This document shows positions 16,958 through 25,827 of a stretch of DNA of 64,000 bases, piece by piece; the first letter of the stretch is position 1; each line of letters begins with the position of its first letter. The DNA is from Corallococcus soli. Its GTDB lineage: Bacteria > Myxococcota > Myxococcia > Myxococcales > Myxococcaceae. A model generated the notes under the pieces. The model was not told the DNA's origin. It ran no database searches and saw only the letters and a list, made by a program, of their open reading frames with translations. The stretch spans positions 310,001 through 374,000 of the forward strand of contig NZ_JAAIYO010000006.1 of assembly GCF_014930455.1 (NCBI RefSeq), written 5' to 3'. The translations under genes and the position numbers were made by a program.

Positions 16958-19159
16958 CTAGCAGGCGCGCAATGACTGAGGATCCGCCACGGGCACCGCG
17001 GCGGGCAGCGTGACGGTGAGCAGCGTGCCCCGGCCCTCGCGGCTCTCCGCGCGCAGCGTGCCGCCCAGGTCGGTGACGATGGTGTGGCTCACCGACAGGC
17101 CCAGGCCGGTGCTGCTGGGGCGCGCGGTGGCGAACGGCTCGAAGATGCGCGCGAGCAGGTCCGGGGACAGGCCCTTGCCGGAGTCCTGCACCTCCACCAC
17201 CACCGCGCCGTCCTCGCTGGTGTAGGCCGCGACGCGCAGCACGTTGCGCTCCGCCTCCTGTGGATCCATGGCCTGCACCGCGTTGAGCAGCAGGTTCAGG
17301 AACAACTGGGTGAGGCGCGCCTCGTCCGCGTCCACCGTGGGCAGGTCGTGGAAGTCGCGCTCCAGCCGCGCGCGGTGCTGAAGCTCTCCGCGCAGGAGCT
17401 TCAGCGCGTTCTCCAGCACCGGCTGCACGGCCACGCGGGCGCGGTGCTCCGGCGGCTTGCGCGACAGCGTGCGCAGGTCCTGCACGATGTGCTTGAGCCG
17501 GGTGGCGCCCTCCACCGTCTCCCCCAGCGCATCCTGGATGTCGTCCAGGTCGGAGCGCGGGACGGGCTGGCCGGTGAGCAGCGGCTGCTTCAGCCGCTCC
17601 AGCTCCTCGCGGATGAAGGAGAGGTTCGCCAGCACGAAGGCCAGCGGGTTGTTCATCTCATGGCCCACCGCCGCCGCGAGCGACCCCAGCGCGGACAGCC
17701 GGTCCGCCTGGAACAGCTTCGCCTCCAGCTGCTTGCGCAGCGTCACGTCGCGCACGAACACGCGCAGGCCCGGCGGGTCCCAGAGCTGCGCGACGGTGAG
17801 CTCCCAGTAGCGACCGTCCAGGTGCACCGTGGGCGCGGGCTCGCCCGGGGGCGCGCCGCGCCAGGCCCAGGTGAGCGCCGCGTGCACCAGCGGGTGCGTG
17901 GGCCCGCGCTCCACCAGGTCCTGGAAGGCCACGTGGGTCGCGGGGTTCGCGTACCGCAGCGCCCCGTCCATGCCCAGCTCCAGCAGGGGCTCCGGGTGCA
18001 GCAGCGGGAACGACGCCAGCCGGTACAGCGGATCCTCCAGCACGCGCAGCCCGGTGACGTCGCGCGCCAGCAGGCCCAGGCGCACGCCGGTGTCTCCAGG
18101 GTCGGGCACGCAGGGCGTTATCTCCGCCGCGTAGACGCGCTCCTCGCCGTCCACCGTGAGCCGGTACTCCAGCCGTCCGTCGGAGCCGCCCCGGAGGACG
18201 GCGCGGACCAGGGACATGAGGGGCTCGCTCGCCTCCGCGCCCAGGACCTCCTCCAGCCGGCGCCCCTCGTTGCCCCGCACGTCGCGGCCGAAGACGCGGC
18301 CGGACGGAGCCCACAGGCGCAGGCAGCGCCCCTCGGCATCCAGCTCGCCCGTGACGTACTCGGCGCCCTGCGAGGGGCGCGGGCTGGACACGGGCGCATC
18401 AGGGCCCGGAGAGCGGATGAAGCCCTCCACCCGGAAGGGGCCCATGAGCATCTCCAGGCCCGCGCCGTCGGTGTTCATCCGGGTGAGGACGGAGAGCAGC
18501 TGCTCCGAGTCCGCCTCCGACAGGCGCTTCGTGAGGATGAGCCCGTCGGCGAGCGTGGAGGTGGTGAAGAGGAAGGGCGTGAGCTGCGGCGCGTCCGCGC
18601 CCAGGTACGACGTCAGCGTGGCGCGCATGGCCAGCGCGTCGGTGTGGTTGGAGAAGATGGCGGCCACGTCCGACTCGCCCCGCAGCACCGCGTCCAATGC
18701 CTTGCGGTAGGTGCCCAGGAAGCGCTGCTCGGAGAAGAGCGTGTCGGGGCGCAACCCAAGCGACTCCAGGTGGCGCACCGGCAGCAGGTGGCCTCCGGTG
18801 GAGCGCGGCGCCACCCAGGCCACGCGCTTGCCCTGGAGCGTCTCCAGCGTCAGCGGCGCGTCCGAACGACAGACCAGCGCGGAGTGGTAGTGCCAACTAC
18901 CTGAACGCACCGCGCGAAGCACCGCCCGGGCCTGCGGCTCAAAGGCATTGCACTGCTCGGCGGTCGCCCACGCCATGTCCACGCGGCCGGCGGCGAGCTC
19001 CGCCTCCAGCGCCTCGTAGGTGGGCGACATGGACATCACCACCGGCCGGCCCAGCCGCTCCGACAGGGCACGCGCGAACAACTCCACGCGGACGTGTTCC
19101 CTTATCTCTCCCAGGGATGGGTAGAGCAGGCAACGGATGGGGGCGCTCAACGCGGTCAC
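16958..19159 (-). CDS. Histidine kinase with N-terminal PhnD-like ligand-binding domain and PAS domains
   Basis: Two-component sensor kinase of 733 aa. Residues about 8-255 form a periplasmic-binding-protein-like domain of the PhnD/phosphonate type (CLLYPSLGE, YEALEAELAAGRVDMAWATAEQCNAF, LQGKRVAWVAPRSTGGHLLP). Two PAS-like regions follow (about 270-380 and 385-480), then the phosphoacceptor LSALGSLAAAVGHEMNNP and an HATPase_c domain with LLLNAVQAM, DSGKGL and STGLGLSVSH. No signal peptide or membrane span is visible, so the solute-binding domain appears cytoplasmic. The GTG at 19159 is chosen because GGAGG lies 7-8 nt upstream; the frame is open slightly further. No receiver domain or response regulator is adjacent. 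Confidence 0.9.
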   Translation of the reverse strand: MTALSAPIRCLLYPSLGEIREHVRVELFARALSERLGRPVVMSMSPTYEALEAELAAGRVDMAWATAEQCNAFEPQARAVLRAVRSGSWHYHSALVCRSDAPLTLETLQGKRVAWVAPRSTGGHLLPVRHLESLGLRPDTLFSEQRFLGTYRKALDAVLRGESDVAAIFSNHTDALAMRATLTSYLGADAPQLTPFLFTTSTLADGLILTKRLSEADSEQLLSVLTRMNTDGAGLEMLMGPFRVEGFIRSPGPDAPVSSPRPSQGAEYVTGELDAEGRCLRLWAPSGRVFGRDVRGNEGRRLEEVLGAEASEPLMSLVRAVLRGGSDGRLEYRLTVDGEERVYAAEITPCVPDPGDTGVRLGLLARDVTGLRVLEDPLYRLASFPLLHPEPLLELGMDGALRYANPATHVAFQDLVERGPTHPLVHAALTWAWRGAPPGEPAPTVHLDGRYWELTVAQLWDPPGLRVFVRDVTLRKQLEAKLFQADRLSALGSLAAAVGHEMNNPLAFVLANLSFIREELERLKQPLLTGQPVPRSDLDDIQDALGETVEGATRLKHIVQDLRTLSRKPPEHRARVAVQPVLENALKLLRGELQHRARLERDFHDLPTVDADEARLTQLFLNLLLNAVQAMDPQEAERNVLRVAAYTSEDGAVVVEVQDSGKGLSPDLLARIFEPFATARPSSTGLGLSVSHTIVTDLGGTLRAESREGRGTLLTVTLPAAVPVADPQSLRAC

Positions 19160-19428
19160 GGCAGAATCCTCCGGTTTCCCCCCTCTGCCGACCACCCCTG
19201 TTCCGGGCCCCGGCTCAAGACTTCCGCCACCTTGCCTGAATCCTTACGCCATTGCACATAATTCCTGAATCACTGAAATAAATAGCTTCCCCAGCTTTAC
19301 CACACCTTGACCCAGGGTCGTGAGGGACCAGGGGTTCCAGAGGGTGCCCATGAAAGTCAGACACCGCTGGCACCATGCCTGCAAAGCAGGCGTCCAGGCG
19401 AAGGCAACCGCCTGAAAGGACAGGGCGA

Positions 19429-20103
19429 ATGGCATTGAGCGAGAGGAGCGCGTGGGCGGGCGTCCTCGGGATGATGGTGCTGGTGTGGTGGGAGACCCGC
19501 GCCGTGGCCGCGACGCCACGGGCCCCTGAGGGGGCGCGGGTGGAGGCGAAGGTGCGGACGGGGGACGTGGTGTTCCAGACCTCGGGATCACGCCAGTCCA
19601 AGGCCATCCAGGAGGCCACCCACAGCCCATTGTCACACGTAGGGCTGGTGGAGGTGACTCCACAGGGCGTCTTCGTGGTGGAGGCGGTGCAGCCGGTGAA
19701 GCGCACGCCCTTCGCGCGGTGGAAGGCGCGCGGGGTGAAGGGACGGCTGCTGGTGTTGCGGCCCACGGGGGTGGAGGCCGAGGCGAAGGCGCGCGCGGTG
19801 GCGGAGGCGAAGCGGCACCTGGGCAAGCCCTACGACGCGCTCTTCGGCTGGGGGGATGAGGCGATGTACTGCTCGGAGCTGGTGCGCAAGGCCTACGCGG
19901 CGGGTGCGGGGGTGACGTACGGGAAGATGGAGAGGCTGGGGACGCTGGATGTAGCGGGACTGAAGCGGGAGATGGCCGAACGCTACCGGGGCCCCATCCC
20001 CCTGGACCTGGAGCTGGTGACCCCCGCGAGCCTGGCGGCCGATGCGCGGCTGGAGCTGGTGCATTCGGACTACCCGGAAGGGACGAAACCTCACACGGAG
20101 TGA
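19429..20103 (+). CDS. YiiX/YebB-like permuted NlpC/P60 cysteine hydrolase, secreted
   Basis: Exported 224-aa protein with a hydrophobic N-terminal segment (GVLGMMVLVWWETRAVAA). The mature part fits the circularly permuted papain-like family: RTGDVVFQTSGSRQSKAIQEAT, the His in SPLSHVGLVEV, HLGKPYDALFGWGDEAMYCSELVRKAY with the catalytic Cys, and PIPLDLELVTPASL. Members act as amidases or thioesterases on unknown envelope substrates. The ATG at 19429 is chosen because AAAGGA lies about 9 nt upstream and the signal sequence begins here. The lipoprotein gene downstream starts 24 nt after the stop, so the two may be co-transcribed. Confidence 0.87.
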   Translation: MALSERSAWAGVLGMMVLVWWETRAVAATPRAPEGARVEAKVRTGDVVFQTSGSRQSKAIQEATHSPLSHVGLVEVTPQGVFVVEAVQPVKRTPFARWKARGVKGRLLVLRPTGVEAEAKARAVAEAKRHLGKPYDALFGWGDEAMYCSELVRKAYAAGAGVTYGKMERLGTLDVAGLKREMAERYRGPIPLDLELVTPASLAADARLELVHSDYPEGTKPHTE

Positions 20104-20126
20104 ACAGGACCGCTAGGGTTCGCCCC

Positions 20127-22253
20127 ATGCGCCACCTGCTTCTGCTGCTGTCCCTGTTCGCACTCGCGGGCTGTCAGGCCCCCCAGGACGGGGTGAAGGT
20201 CACGGTCACCGCCACGGGCTTCGTGCCGGGCTGTCTGCGGGTGACGGCCCGGGACGAGGCCAGCGGGGAGACGCGGTCCACGATGCTCGGCGGCAAGGGC
20301 ACGCCCTCCGTGGGCGGCAGCGTGCTGGTGGGGGTGGTCCTCCCGGAGAGCTGGGGCACCCGGCTCACCCTCACGGCGGAGGCCCACGAGGCGCCCTTCG
20401 TGGCGGACCAGGGCTGCACGGGGAAGGTCATCACGTCCAAGGAAGGCGCGGTCTCCATCGTTCGAGGCGAAGCAGCGAAGGGGAGGCCCCCGGAGCTCAC
20501 GCTGGCCCTCACCGCCACCGACCAGGATGGGGACGGCTACGTCCATGAGGCGTCGGGGGGGACGGATTGCAATGACACGCCGGGCATCGGCGATGCCATC
20601 CATCCGGGCGCCCTGGAGAGGTGCAACGGCCGGGATGACGACTGCAACGGCGATGATGACCAGACGTTCTTCGGGCTCGGGGTCGCCTGCGCCGAGGATG
20701 GGGGTTGCAGCGGGAGGCTCGAGTGCGACCTCGACAACCTCAAGACCACCTGCAAGGCCCCCGCACCGACGCTCGCGTGGGTGGACAAGGACGGGGACCA
20801 GGTCGGACGGGCCAACGTGGAGCCCAGCCGCTTCTGCGCCCCGCTCACCGTTCCCGACGCGGGCTATGTGCCTTTCACCGCGCGGCACGACGACTGCGAC
20901 GACACGAACCCGGACGTCCATCCCTCCGCCCCGGAAGCCTGCAATGGGCGGGACGACAACTGCGACGGTTCCCAGGACAACATCGCGTTTGAAGCATGCA
21001 CGACGCTGACCTCCCAGTGCTCTGGCGCACAGCAGTGCAAGGGAACCTCCGGAGAGAAGGAGTGCGTCGCGACGGGTCCCGTTCCCACCTGGTATCCCGA
21101 CCAGGACCTGGATGGGCGAGGGCTCGCGAGCGCGGCCACGCCTTCGTGCACCCTCCAGGCGGACGCGGGCTACGCGCTCCTTGACGGAGACTGTGATGAC
21201 GGCAATCCGTTCATCCATTCCGCGGCCACCGAGCTTTGCGATGAGCAGGACAACGACTGCGATGGAGAGAAGGATGAAGCCCAGGTCTGTGGAGCCACGA
21301 GTTCCAGTTGGGCGGTCAGGGAGGTGGGACCGAGCAACGCGCGAACCTGGCACGGAATCTCCCTGTACCAGGACGGAGGTGTCTGGCTCGCGGGCACCGA
21401 CAGCGGCCGGGGGGTGAAGCCGCCGGACAAGGTGGACTTCACGTTGCGTCCGGGGCTCTGCGCGGGCACCAATCCCGCGCTCTTCGCGGTCTGGGCCAAC
21501 CCCACGACGGGCAAGGCCTTCCTGGGCGGGACGGAGGAGAAACTGTCGATCCAGGAGGCGACCAGCCTCGACTGCGAGCCCCAGCTCTCCATCAACTCGG
21601 GCAGTCCCCAGGCGGTCATTCGCGGGCTGATGGGCTTCGTGGACAGCGAGGATCCGGGCGAGGCCCAGATCTTCGGCGTCACCACGAGTGGGAATGGAAA
21701 CGCTGGGGCGACCTTCCTGTGGAACGGTCATGCCGCCACGGTGCCCGTGCAGACGCCCGACACGACCCTCCGGGGCATCCATGGCCTCTCACCGGCCCTG
21801 ATGTTCGCCGTGGGCTCCTACAGGAGTCCCAGTGCCTCCGCCCAGGGACGCATCCTCCGCTACCAGCCAGGCGAGCTCCCGTCCTGGGGACAGCATGTCG
21901 ATCCTCCGGACGCGAAGGCACTCAATGCCGTCTGGGTCGTCAATCCGAGGCTCGCCTACGCGGTCGGTTACCTGGGCACCTTCATGAAATGGGATGGAGC
22001 GACCTGGAGCAAGCAGACGGGGCCCTCGGACAGTGAGCAACTCACGGGCGTCGTGGCCTTTGGCAGCAATGCCATCTACGTCTCGTCGGAGTCAGGCAAG
22101 CTCTATCGCTATTACGACGGCGCCTGGCACACGTACGACCTGGGTGCCCCCCTGCACACCCTCAATGGCAACCGTCCCGACAACATCTGGGCGGCGGGCG
22201 CCCAGGGCAAGGTCTTCCATTATCCGGCCTGGTCCTTTCCCACGCCTCCGTAG
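20127..22253 (+). CDS. MopE-like lipoprotein with three metal-binding-motif repeats and a propeller-like C-terminus
   Basis: Surface or periplasmic lipoprotein of 708 aa (signal peptide ending ALAGCQAP). Three copies of the putative metal-binding motif of MopE type occur in residues about 130-390: DQDGDGYVHEA with ERCNGRDDDCNGDDD, DKDGDQVG with EACNGRDDNCDGSQD, and DQDLDGRG with ELCDEQDNDCDGEKDE. Each combines an Asp-rich calcium-like loop with Cys-flanked acidic residues. The C-terminal half contains repeated WxxNPTTGKAF, GIHGLSPALMFAVGSY, AVWVVNPRLAYAVGYLG and DNIWAAGAQGKV units, indicating a beta propeller. MopE binds copper in Methylococcus, but most myxobacterial relatives have no known ligand. 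Co-oriented with the YiiX-like gene. Confidence 0.88.
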   Translation: MRHLLLLLSLFALAGCQAPQDGVKVTVTATGFVPGCLRVTARDEASGETRSTMLGGKGTPSVGGSVLVGVVLPESWGTRLTLTAEAHEAPFVADQGCTGKVITSKEGAVSIVRGEAAKGRPPELTLALTATDQDGDGYVHEASGGTDCNDTPGIGDAIHPGALERCNGRDDDCNGDDDQTFFGLGVACAEDGGCSGRLECDLDNLKTTCKAPAPTLAWVDKDGDQVGRANVEPSRFCAPLTVPDAGYVPFTARHDDCDDTNPDVHPSAPEACNGRDDNCDGSQDNIAFEACTTLTSQCSGAQQCKGTSGEKECVATGPVPTWYPDQDLDGRGLASAATPSCTLQADAGYALLDGDCDDGNPFIHSAATELCDEQDNDCDGEKDEAQVCGATSSSWAVREVGPSNARTWHGISLYQDGGVWLAGTDSGRGVKPPDKVDFTLRPGLCAGTNPALFAVWANPTTGKAFLGGTEEKLSIQEATSLDCEPQLSINSGSPQAVIRGLMGFVDSEDPGEAQIFGVTTSGNGNAGATFLWNGHAATVPVQTPDTTLRGIHGLSPALMFAVGSYRSPSASAQGRILRYQPGELPSWGQHVDPPDAKALNAVWVVNPRLAYAVGYLGTFMKWDGATWSKQTGPSDSEQLTGVVAFGSNAIYVSSESGKLYRYYDGAWHTYDLGAPLHTLNGNRPDNIWAAGAQGKVFHYPAWSFPTPP

Positions 22254-22262
22254 GCGCGGAGC

Positions 22263-22289
22263 CACGGTGGGGCGCCGCGCCCCACCGTG
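22263..22289. terminator. Bidirectional terminator, perfect 12-bp hairpin
   Basis: CACGGTGGGGCG (22263-22274) and CGCCCCACCGTG (22278-22289) are perfect inverted repeats with a 3-nt loop. They sit between the convergent stops at 22253 and 22301. GAGCCACGG and CCGTGGCTC around them could give an alternative outer pairing. Confidence 0.8.
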
Positions 22290-22300
22290 TCCCCCGTGGC

Positions 22301-24718
22301 TCAGCGCCTCACGCGCAGGACCTGGAACCCCTTCCCGCCCGCGCCGAAGCCCTCCAGGTTCTCCACCCGCACCACCAGGTCGCCGGAGGGCAGCACGCCT
22401 CGCACCTCCACGCGGGCCAGGGCGGTGCTCGCGCTTCGCGTGTAGCGCCGCGCCTCCCTCCACGTCGTGCCATCCGCGCTGGTGAAGAGCCGCGCGTACA
22501 CGTCCGAGTCGGGCTGCACGTCTCCCACGTTCGCCCGTCCCGTCCCCAGCACCCAGCCGCCTCCTGGCAAGGGCTCCAGCGAGTACGCCGGCCCTGGCAG
22601 CGTCAGCAGCGCGTCCACCCGCGCGCTGGCGTACACCCGCAGCAGCTTCGGATGCTCCGGCGCATACAGCGTGGACTGCCCGAGCAGCAGCTCGCCCCCG
22701 GACAGCACCTTCCCCGTCATCGCATTGGCCGCGTAGCCCGCCATCACCGTCGACCAGGTGCGCCCCCCATCCGACGAGCGCATCACCGCCGACTGCGCCG
22801 CGCTGCTGCCGAACGTGGCCCACAGCACGCTTCGCACCGGATCCGCGAACAGCGCCAGGCCATGGCGCGACGTCTGGAACGTGAAGCGCACCGCCCACGT
22901 CGCCCCGCCGTCCGTGCTCGCCCACAGCCTCAGGGGCGTGCTCCCGGACGTCACCGTCTGGTATTCGAGGAAGAACACCGTGCTGCCCAGCTCCGCGAAG
23001 CTCGCCGGGGAGGCCGCGCGGTAGGTGCCCAGCGCCACGACGTCCGCCCACGTCTGGCCTCCGTCCGTGGAGCGCTCCAGGTGGTAGCTGCCGCCGCGGC
23101 TCATCTGGGCCAGCAGCGTTCCGTCCTTCAGCGCCGCCATCACCCAGAACGACGCCCCGCCCGCCCCCTGCCCTCGCGCGCTGAACGTGCGCCCGCCGTC
23201 CGTGCTCGCCCACAACCGGGAGCGGACCCCGTCCAGCGCCAGCGCGAACACCGTGCCCGCGCCGTCCACCGCCAGCACCTCGTGCGTCGTGTTCGTGAAC
23301 ACCGGCTCCAGCGTCACCGGCCCCACGCCACCATCCGTCCCCGCGTCCACGCCGCCATCTGGCGCGCCTCCGCCATCCGTCCCCGCATCCACGCCGCCGT
23401 CCGGCGTGCCCGCGCCGCCGTCCGGCATGCCCCCGCCGTCCGGAGTCCCAGCGCCGCCATCCGGAGTCCCCGCGCCGCCATCCGACGAGCCCCCGCCCCC
23501 CGGAGTCCCCCCGTCCTGACCGGAGCCGCCCCCTTCCGGCTGGCGAGGCATCGCCACGCGCATCACCTTCGCGCTGGAGCTTGCGTCGGGCGCGTCCCCG
23601 TAGAAGCACGGCACCTCCGTGACGCTGTCCGGCAGCACGTCCAAGGCGTTCAGGTAGCCCTTGAAGCTCGTGCGGGAGTCCAGGGTCACCGGGTCGCTGA
23701 ACGTCCCGTCGCGCAGCACCCGGACCCGGATTTCATAGTCCGCGGCGGACTGCATGTGATTGTAGAAGACATACAGCGCGTCCCCCACGCGGGTGACCGC
23801 GGGCTGCAGCGCCCAGTCCGGCGTGTTCTCCACCAGCGTGCGCGGTCCGAAGGACGTCCCGTCGAAGCGGCGGTAATACAGACGCTCCGTCTCGTCCTTG
23901 TAGACCAGGTGGATGCCGCCCCGCCCGTCCTCCACCGCGCTCAGCGCCGCGCCATGGTAGATGCCGTCGGAGAACGCCTCCCGCACCGGGCCCCAGGTGT
24001 CCAGCGGGTCGGCCGCGTCGCGCACCCGCAGGCGCGTGGGTTCGAAGCCGTCGTGCATGGCGTAGAAGAAGACGAGCTTCTCCCCCACGCTCAGCATCCG
24101 TCCCCCGCCGCGCTTGCGCACCCGTCCCAGGTCCGGCTGCCGCTGGAAGCTCGCGCCCCCGTCGGTGGACACCGCCACCACCGCCGTGGAGCCTCCGTCC
24201 GACTCCCGACGGAAGGCCTGCACCCAGAGCCTTCCGCGCGAGTCCCGGGCCAGCAGCGCCCGCGAGTACGCCGTCGTGTCGTCCGCGTTGAACACCCGCA
24301 CCGCCGGCTCCGGCGTCCAGGTGTGCGCGCCCTCCTGGTAGCGCCACCACTGGAACCAGACGTCGTGCCGCGACGAGGCCGACAGCGAGGGGGCCTCGAA
24401 CGCGTACACGAGCGCCACGTCCCGCCCCACGGCCACCAGCTCCGCCCGGTCATGGTGCGTGGCATCCGGCTGCACGGCGGCGAGCTTCTGGAAGCCCTGG
24501 AACCCGTCCTCGGAGCGGAGCAGGTTCAGGCCCTCTCCGCCCGCCCCCTGCTGCTGGACGGCCAGGAGCCACGTGGGCGCGCGCCCGTTGCCCGTTTCAA
24601 TCCGCACCGCATGCCGATGCGCCGGAAGGGTCAGGGCATTGCCCCCACCCGCCGGTACCAAGGGCACCCCTCCCGCCGCCACCACCGTGGTCAGCAGGAC
24701 CCCCACCCAAGCCATCAT
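22301..24718 (-). CDS. BNR/sialidase-like beta-propeller exported protein with Gly/Asp/Thr-Pro linker
   Basis: Exported 805-aa protein (signal peptide starting MMAWVGVLLTTVVAAGG). It consists of two propeller-like halves joined by a low-complexity linker. Asp-box/BNR signatures recur: STDGGASFQRQ, STDGGRTFSARG, STDGGQTWADV, STDGGATWAVRF and SSDGGRTWSTV. Such blades occur in sialidases and in many non-enzymatic surface proteins; no sialidase Arg triad could be identified, so activity is not claimed. The linker is rich in PDGG and AGTDGG. GGGGGAGAAATCGCG precedes the double ATG. The gene converges on the MopE-like gene across a strong terminator. Confidence 0.85.
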   Translation of the reverse strand: MMAWVGVLLTTVVAAGGVPLVPAGGGNALTLPAHRHAVRIETGNGRAPTWLLAVQQQGAGGEGLNLLRSEDGFQGFQKLAAVQPDATHHDRAELVAVGRDVALVYAFEAPSLSASSRHDVWFQWWRYQEGAHTWTPEPAVRVFNADDTTAYSRALLARDSRGRLWVQAFRRESDGGSTAVVAVSTDGGASFQRQPDLGRVRKRGGGRMLSVGEKLVFFYAMHDGFEPTRLRVRDAADPLDTWGPVREAFSDGIYHGAALSAVEDGRGGIHLVYKDETERLYYRRFDGTSFGPRTLVENTPDWALQPAVTRVGDALYVFYNHMQSAADYEIRVRVLRDGTFSDPVTLDSRTSFKGYLNALDVLPDSVTEVPCFYGDAPDASSSAKVMRVAMPRQPEGGGSGQDGGTPGGGGSSDGGAGTPDGGAGTPDGGGMPDGGAGTPDGGVDAGTDGGGAPDGGVDAGTDGGVGPVTLEPVFTNTTHEVLAVDGAGTVFALALDGVRSRLWASTDGGRTFSARGQGAGGASFWVMAALKDGTLLAQMSRGGSYHLERSTDGGQTWADVVALGTYRAASPASFAELGSTVFFLEYQTVTSGSTPLRLWASTDGGATWAVRFTFQTSRHGLALFADPVRSVLWATFGSSAAQSAVMRSSDGGRTWSTVMAGYAANAMTGKVLSGGELLLGQSTLYAPEHPKLLRVYASARVDALLTLPGPAYSLEPLPGGGWVLGTGRANVGDVQPDSDVYARLFTSADGTTWREARRYTRSASTALARVEVRGVLPSGDLVVRVENLEGFGAGGKGFQVLRVRR
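23325..23540 (-). repeat. Low-complexity PDGG/AGTDGG repeat encoding the interdomain linker
   Basis: Within the BNR protein gene, short near-repeats of GCGGGGACGCCGGACGGCGG type encode a Gly/Asp/Thr/Pro linker of roughly 70 residues with units such as GAGTPDGG and VDAGTDGG. DNA-level repetition here may vary in copy number between strains. Confidence 0.8.
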
Positions 24719-24888
24719 CGCGATTTCTCCCCCGTCCACATCCACCCCCAAGGTAGGGATGGGAGGCAGGGGAGCAATCCAGCGGAGGCTGTGGGTGCAG
24801 GGTCCACCCCTCCCGAAGGGGAGTGGTAGACATCCCTCCACCGCGTGACGCTTCCGGGTTCACGGAAGCGTGCACGCGGGTGCCGCGA

Positions 24889-25647
24889 CTACTTCGCCTT
24901 GCGGCGGCGCGCGCCCGTGCCCGCGTCCGGCGTGGCCGTGCCCGCGTCCGCGCCCATGTCGAGCGTGCCCGCGTCCATCATGCCCGCGTCCGGCGTGGCC
25001 GTGGCCACCGGCGGCGGCGGGTTGACGAGCTTCAGCGAGGTGAGGAACGCGTCCGCGGCCGGCGCGCCGGTGTTCGGGTTGAAGAGCACCAGGAGCGTGT
25101 ACATCCGCGAGCCCACCAGGATGTTGCGCGCCTTGAGCTCGCCCACCGTCGGGGAGCTGACGGTGTAGGACTTGCCCGGGTAGCCACCCTCCAGGGTGAA
25201 GTCCTGCTCGTCCTTCAGCGTGCCCTGGACCTCCTTGGCCAGACCGTCCCGACCCTCGTTCAGCAGGGCCTCGGGGGGACGGCTCGCCACGAGCTTCTCC
25301 GGGTAGTCCGCGATGCTGACGGAGTAGAGGACCTCCATGGCGCGCGCGGAGTACGCGGCGGTGTTCACGGTGCCGGAGCCCAGCGGGACCTGCTTGCGGG
25401 CCACCTGCGGCTCCGCGGGCATGCCGATGCTGAAGCCTTCCGGCGCATCGTAGGTCTTGAACTCCGGGCCCGTGGCGGCGGGGGCACCCTCGTTGGGCAC
25501 GTCCTCGATGGTGGAGACAGCCGACCGGCCATCACCGCCACCCGCGGTGCCGGAGCTGTCGTCGGTCTTCTGCTGGCTGGCGCAGGCGCCGGCGATGAGG
25601 GCGAGGGTGGTGAGTGACGCAAGAAGGAGGCGGGACGACGGACGCAT
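24889..25647 (-). CDS. Lipoprotein of unknown function with Asp/Ala/Gly-rich, basic C-terminus
   Basis: A 252-aa lipoprotein: signal peptide with lipobox-like LIAGACASQQ, then an acidic/Ser-rich spacer. A folded region follows (about residues 65-210) containing FKTYDAPEGFSIGMPAEPQV, LYSVSIADYPEKLVASRPPEALLNEGRDGL and SRMYTLLVLFNPNTGAPAADAFLTSLKLV. This pattern resembles small DUF1795/PsbP-like lipoproteins, though I cannot confirm the family. The tail repeats DAG units and ends RRRKAK. The start at 25647 is chosen to begin at the signal peptide. It is followed by the liv operon in the same direction after a 180-nt gap seen from its upstream side. Confidence 0.75.
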   Translation of the reverse strand: MRPSSRLLLASLTTLALIAGACASQQKTDDSSGTAGGGDGRSAVSTIEDVPNEGAPAATGPEFKTYDAPEGFSIGMPAEPQVARKQVPLGSGTVNTAAYSARAMEVLYSVSIADYPEKLVASRPPEALLNEGRDGLAKEVQGTLKDEQDFTLEGGYPGKSYTVSSPTVGELKARNILVGSRMYTLLVLFNPNTGAPAADAFLTSLKLVNPPPPVATATPDAGMMDAGTLDMGADAGTATPDAGTGARRRKAK

Positions 25648-25827
25648 GGGCACGCTTCCTGATGTGAAAGAAGAGGGAAAGAACGACATATCCAGTCGGA
25701 CGCTAGACGATGTGCTCCGCTGCTGACTACCCGAGTTTCAATGCGTCGCGAGCAACTGGCCGCGGCGCGGGTCCACAAGCGTCCGGGGGAGGACAGCGCA
25801 CCTGGACCGGGAGCCCCGCCCAGGCAC

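Noticed and set aside
17084-18904. 606-codon + strand frame across the sensor kinase
   Set aside because: Antisense to a kinase with intact motifs; residues are Arg/Gln/Leu/Ala-biased without features.
19252-19280. TTGCAC ... GAAATA as a sigma70-type promoter for the YiiX-like gene
   Set aside because: Spacing of 17 is right but the -10 match is poor and the element is about 150 nt from the start; too weak to annotate.
22652-24829. 725-codon + strand frame across the BNR protein
   Set aside because: Shadow frame dominated by Arg and His; the minus strand has repeated Asp-box motifs and a signal peptide.
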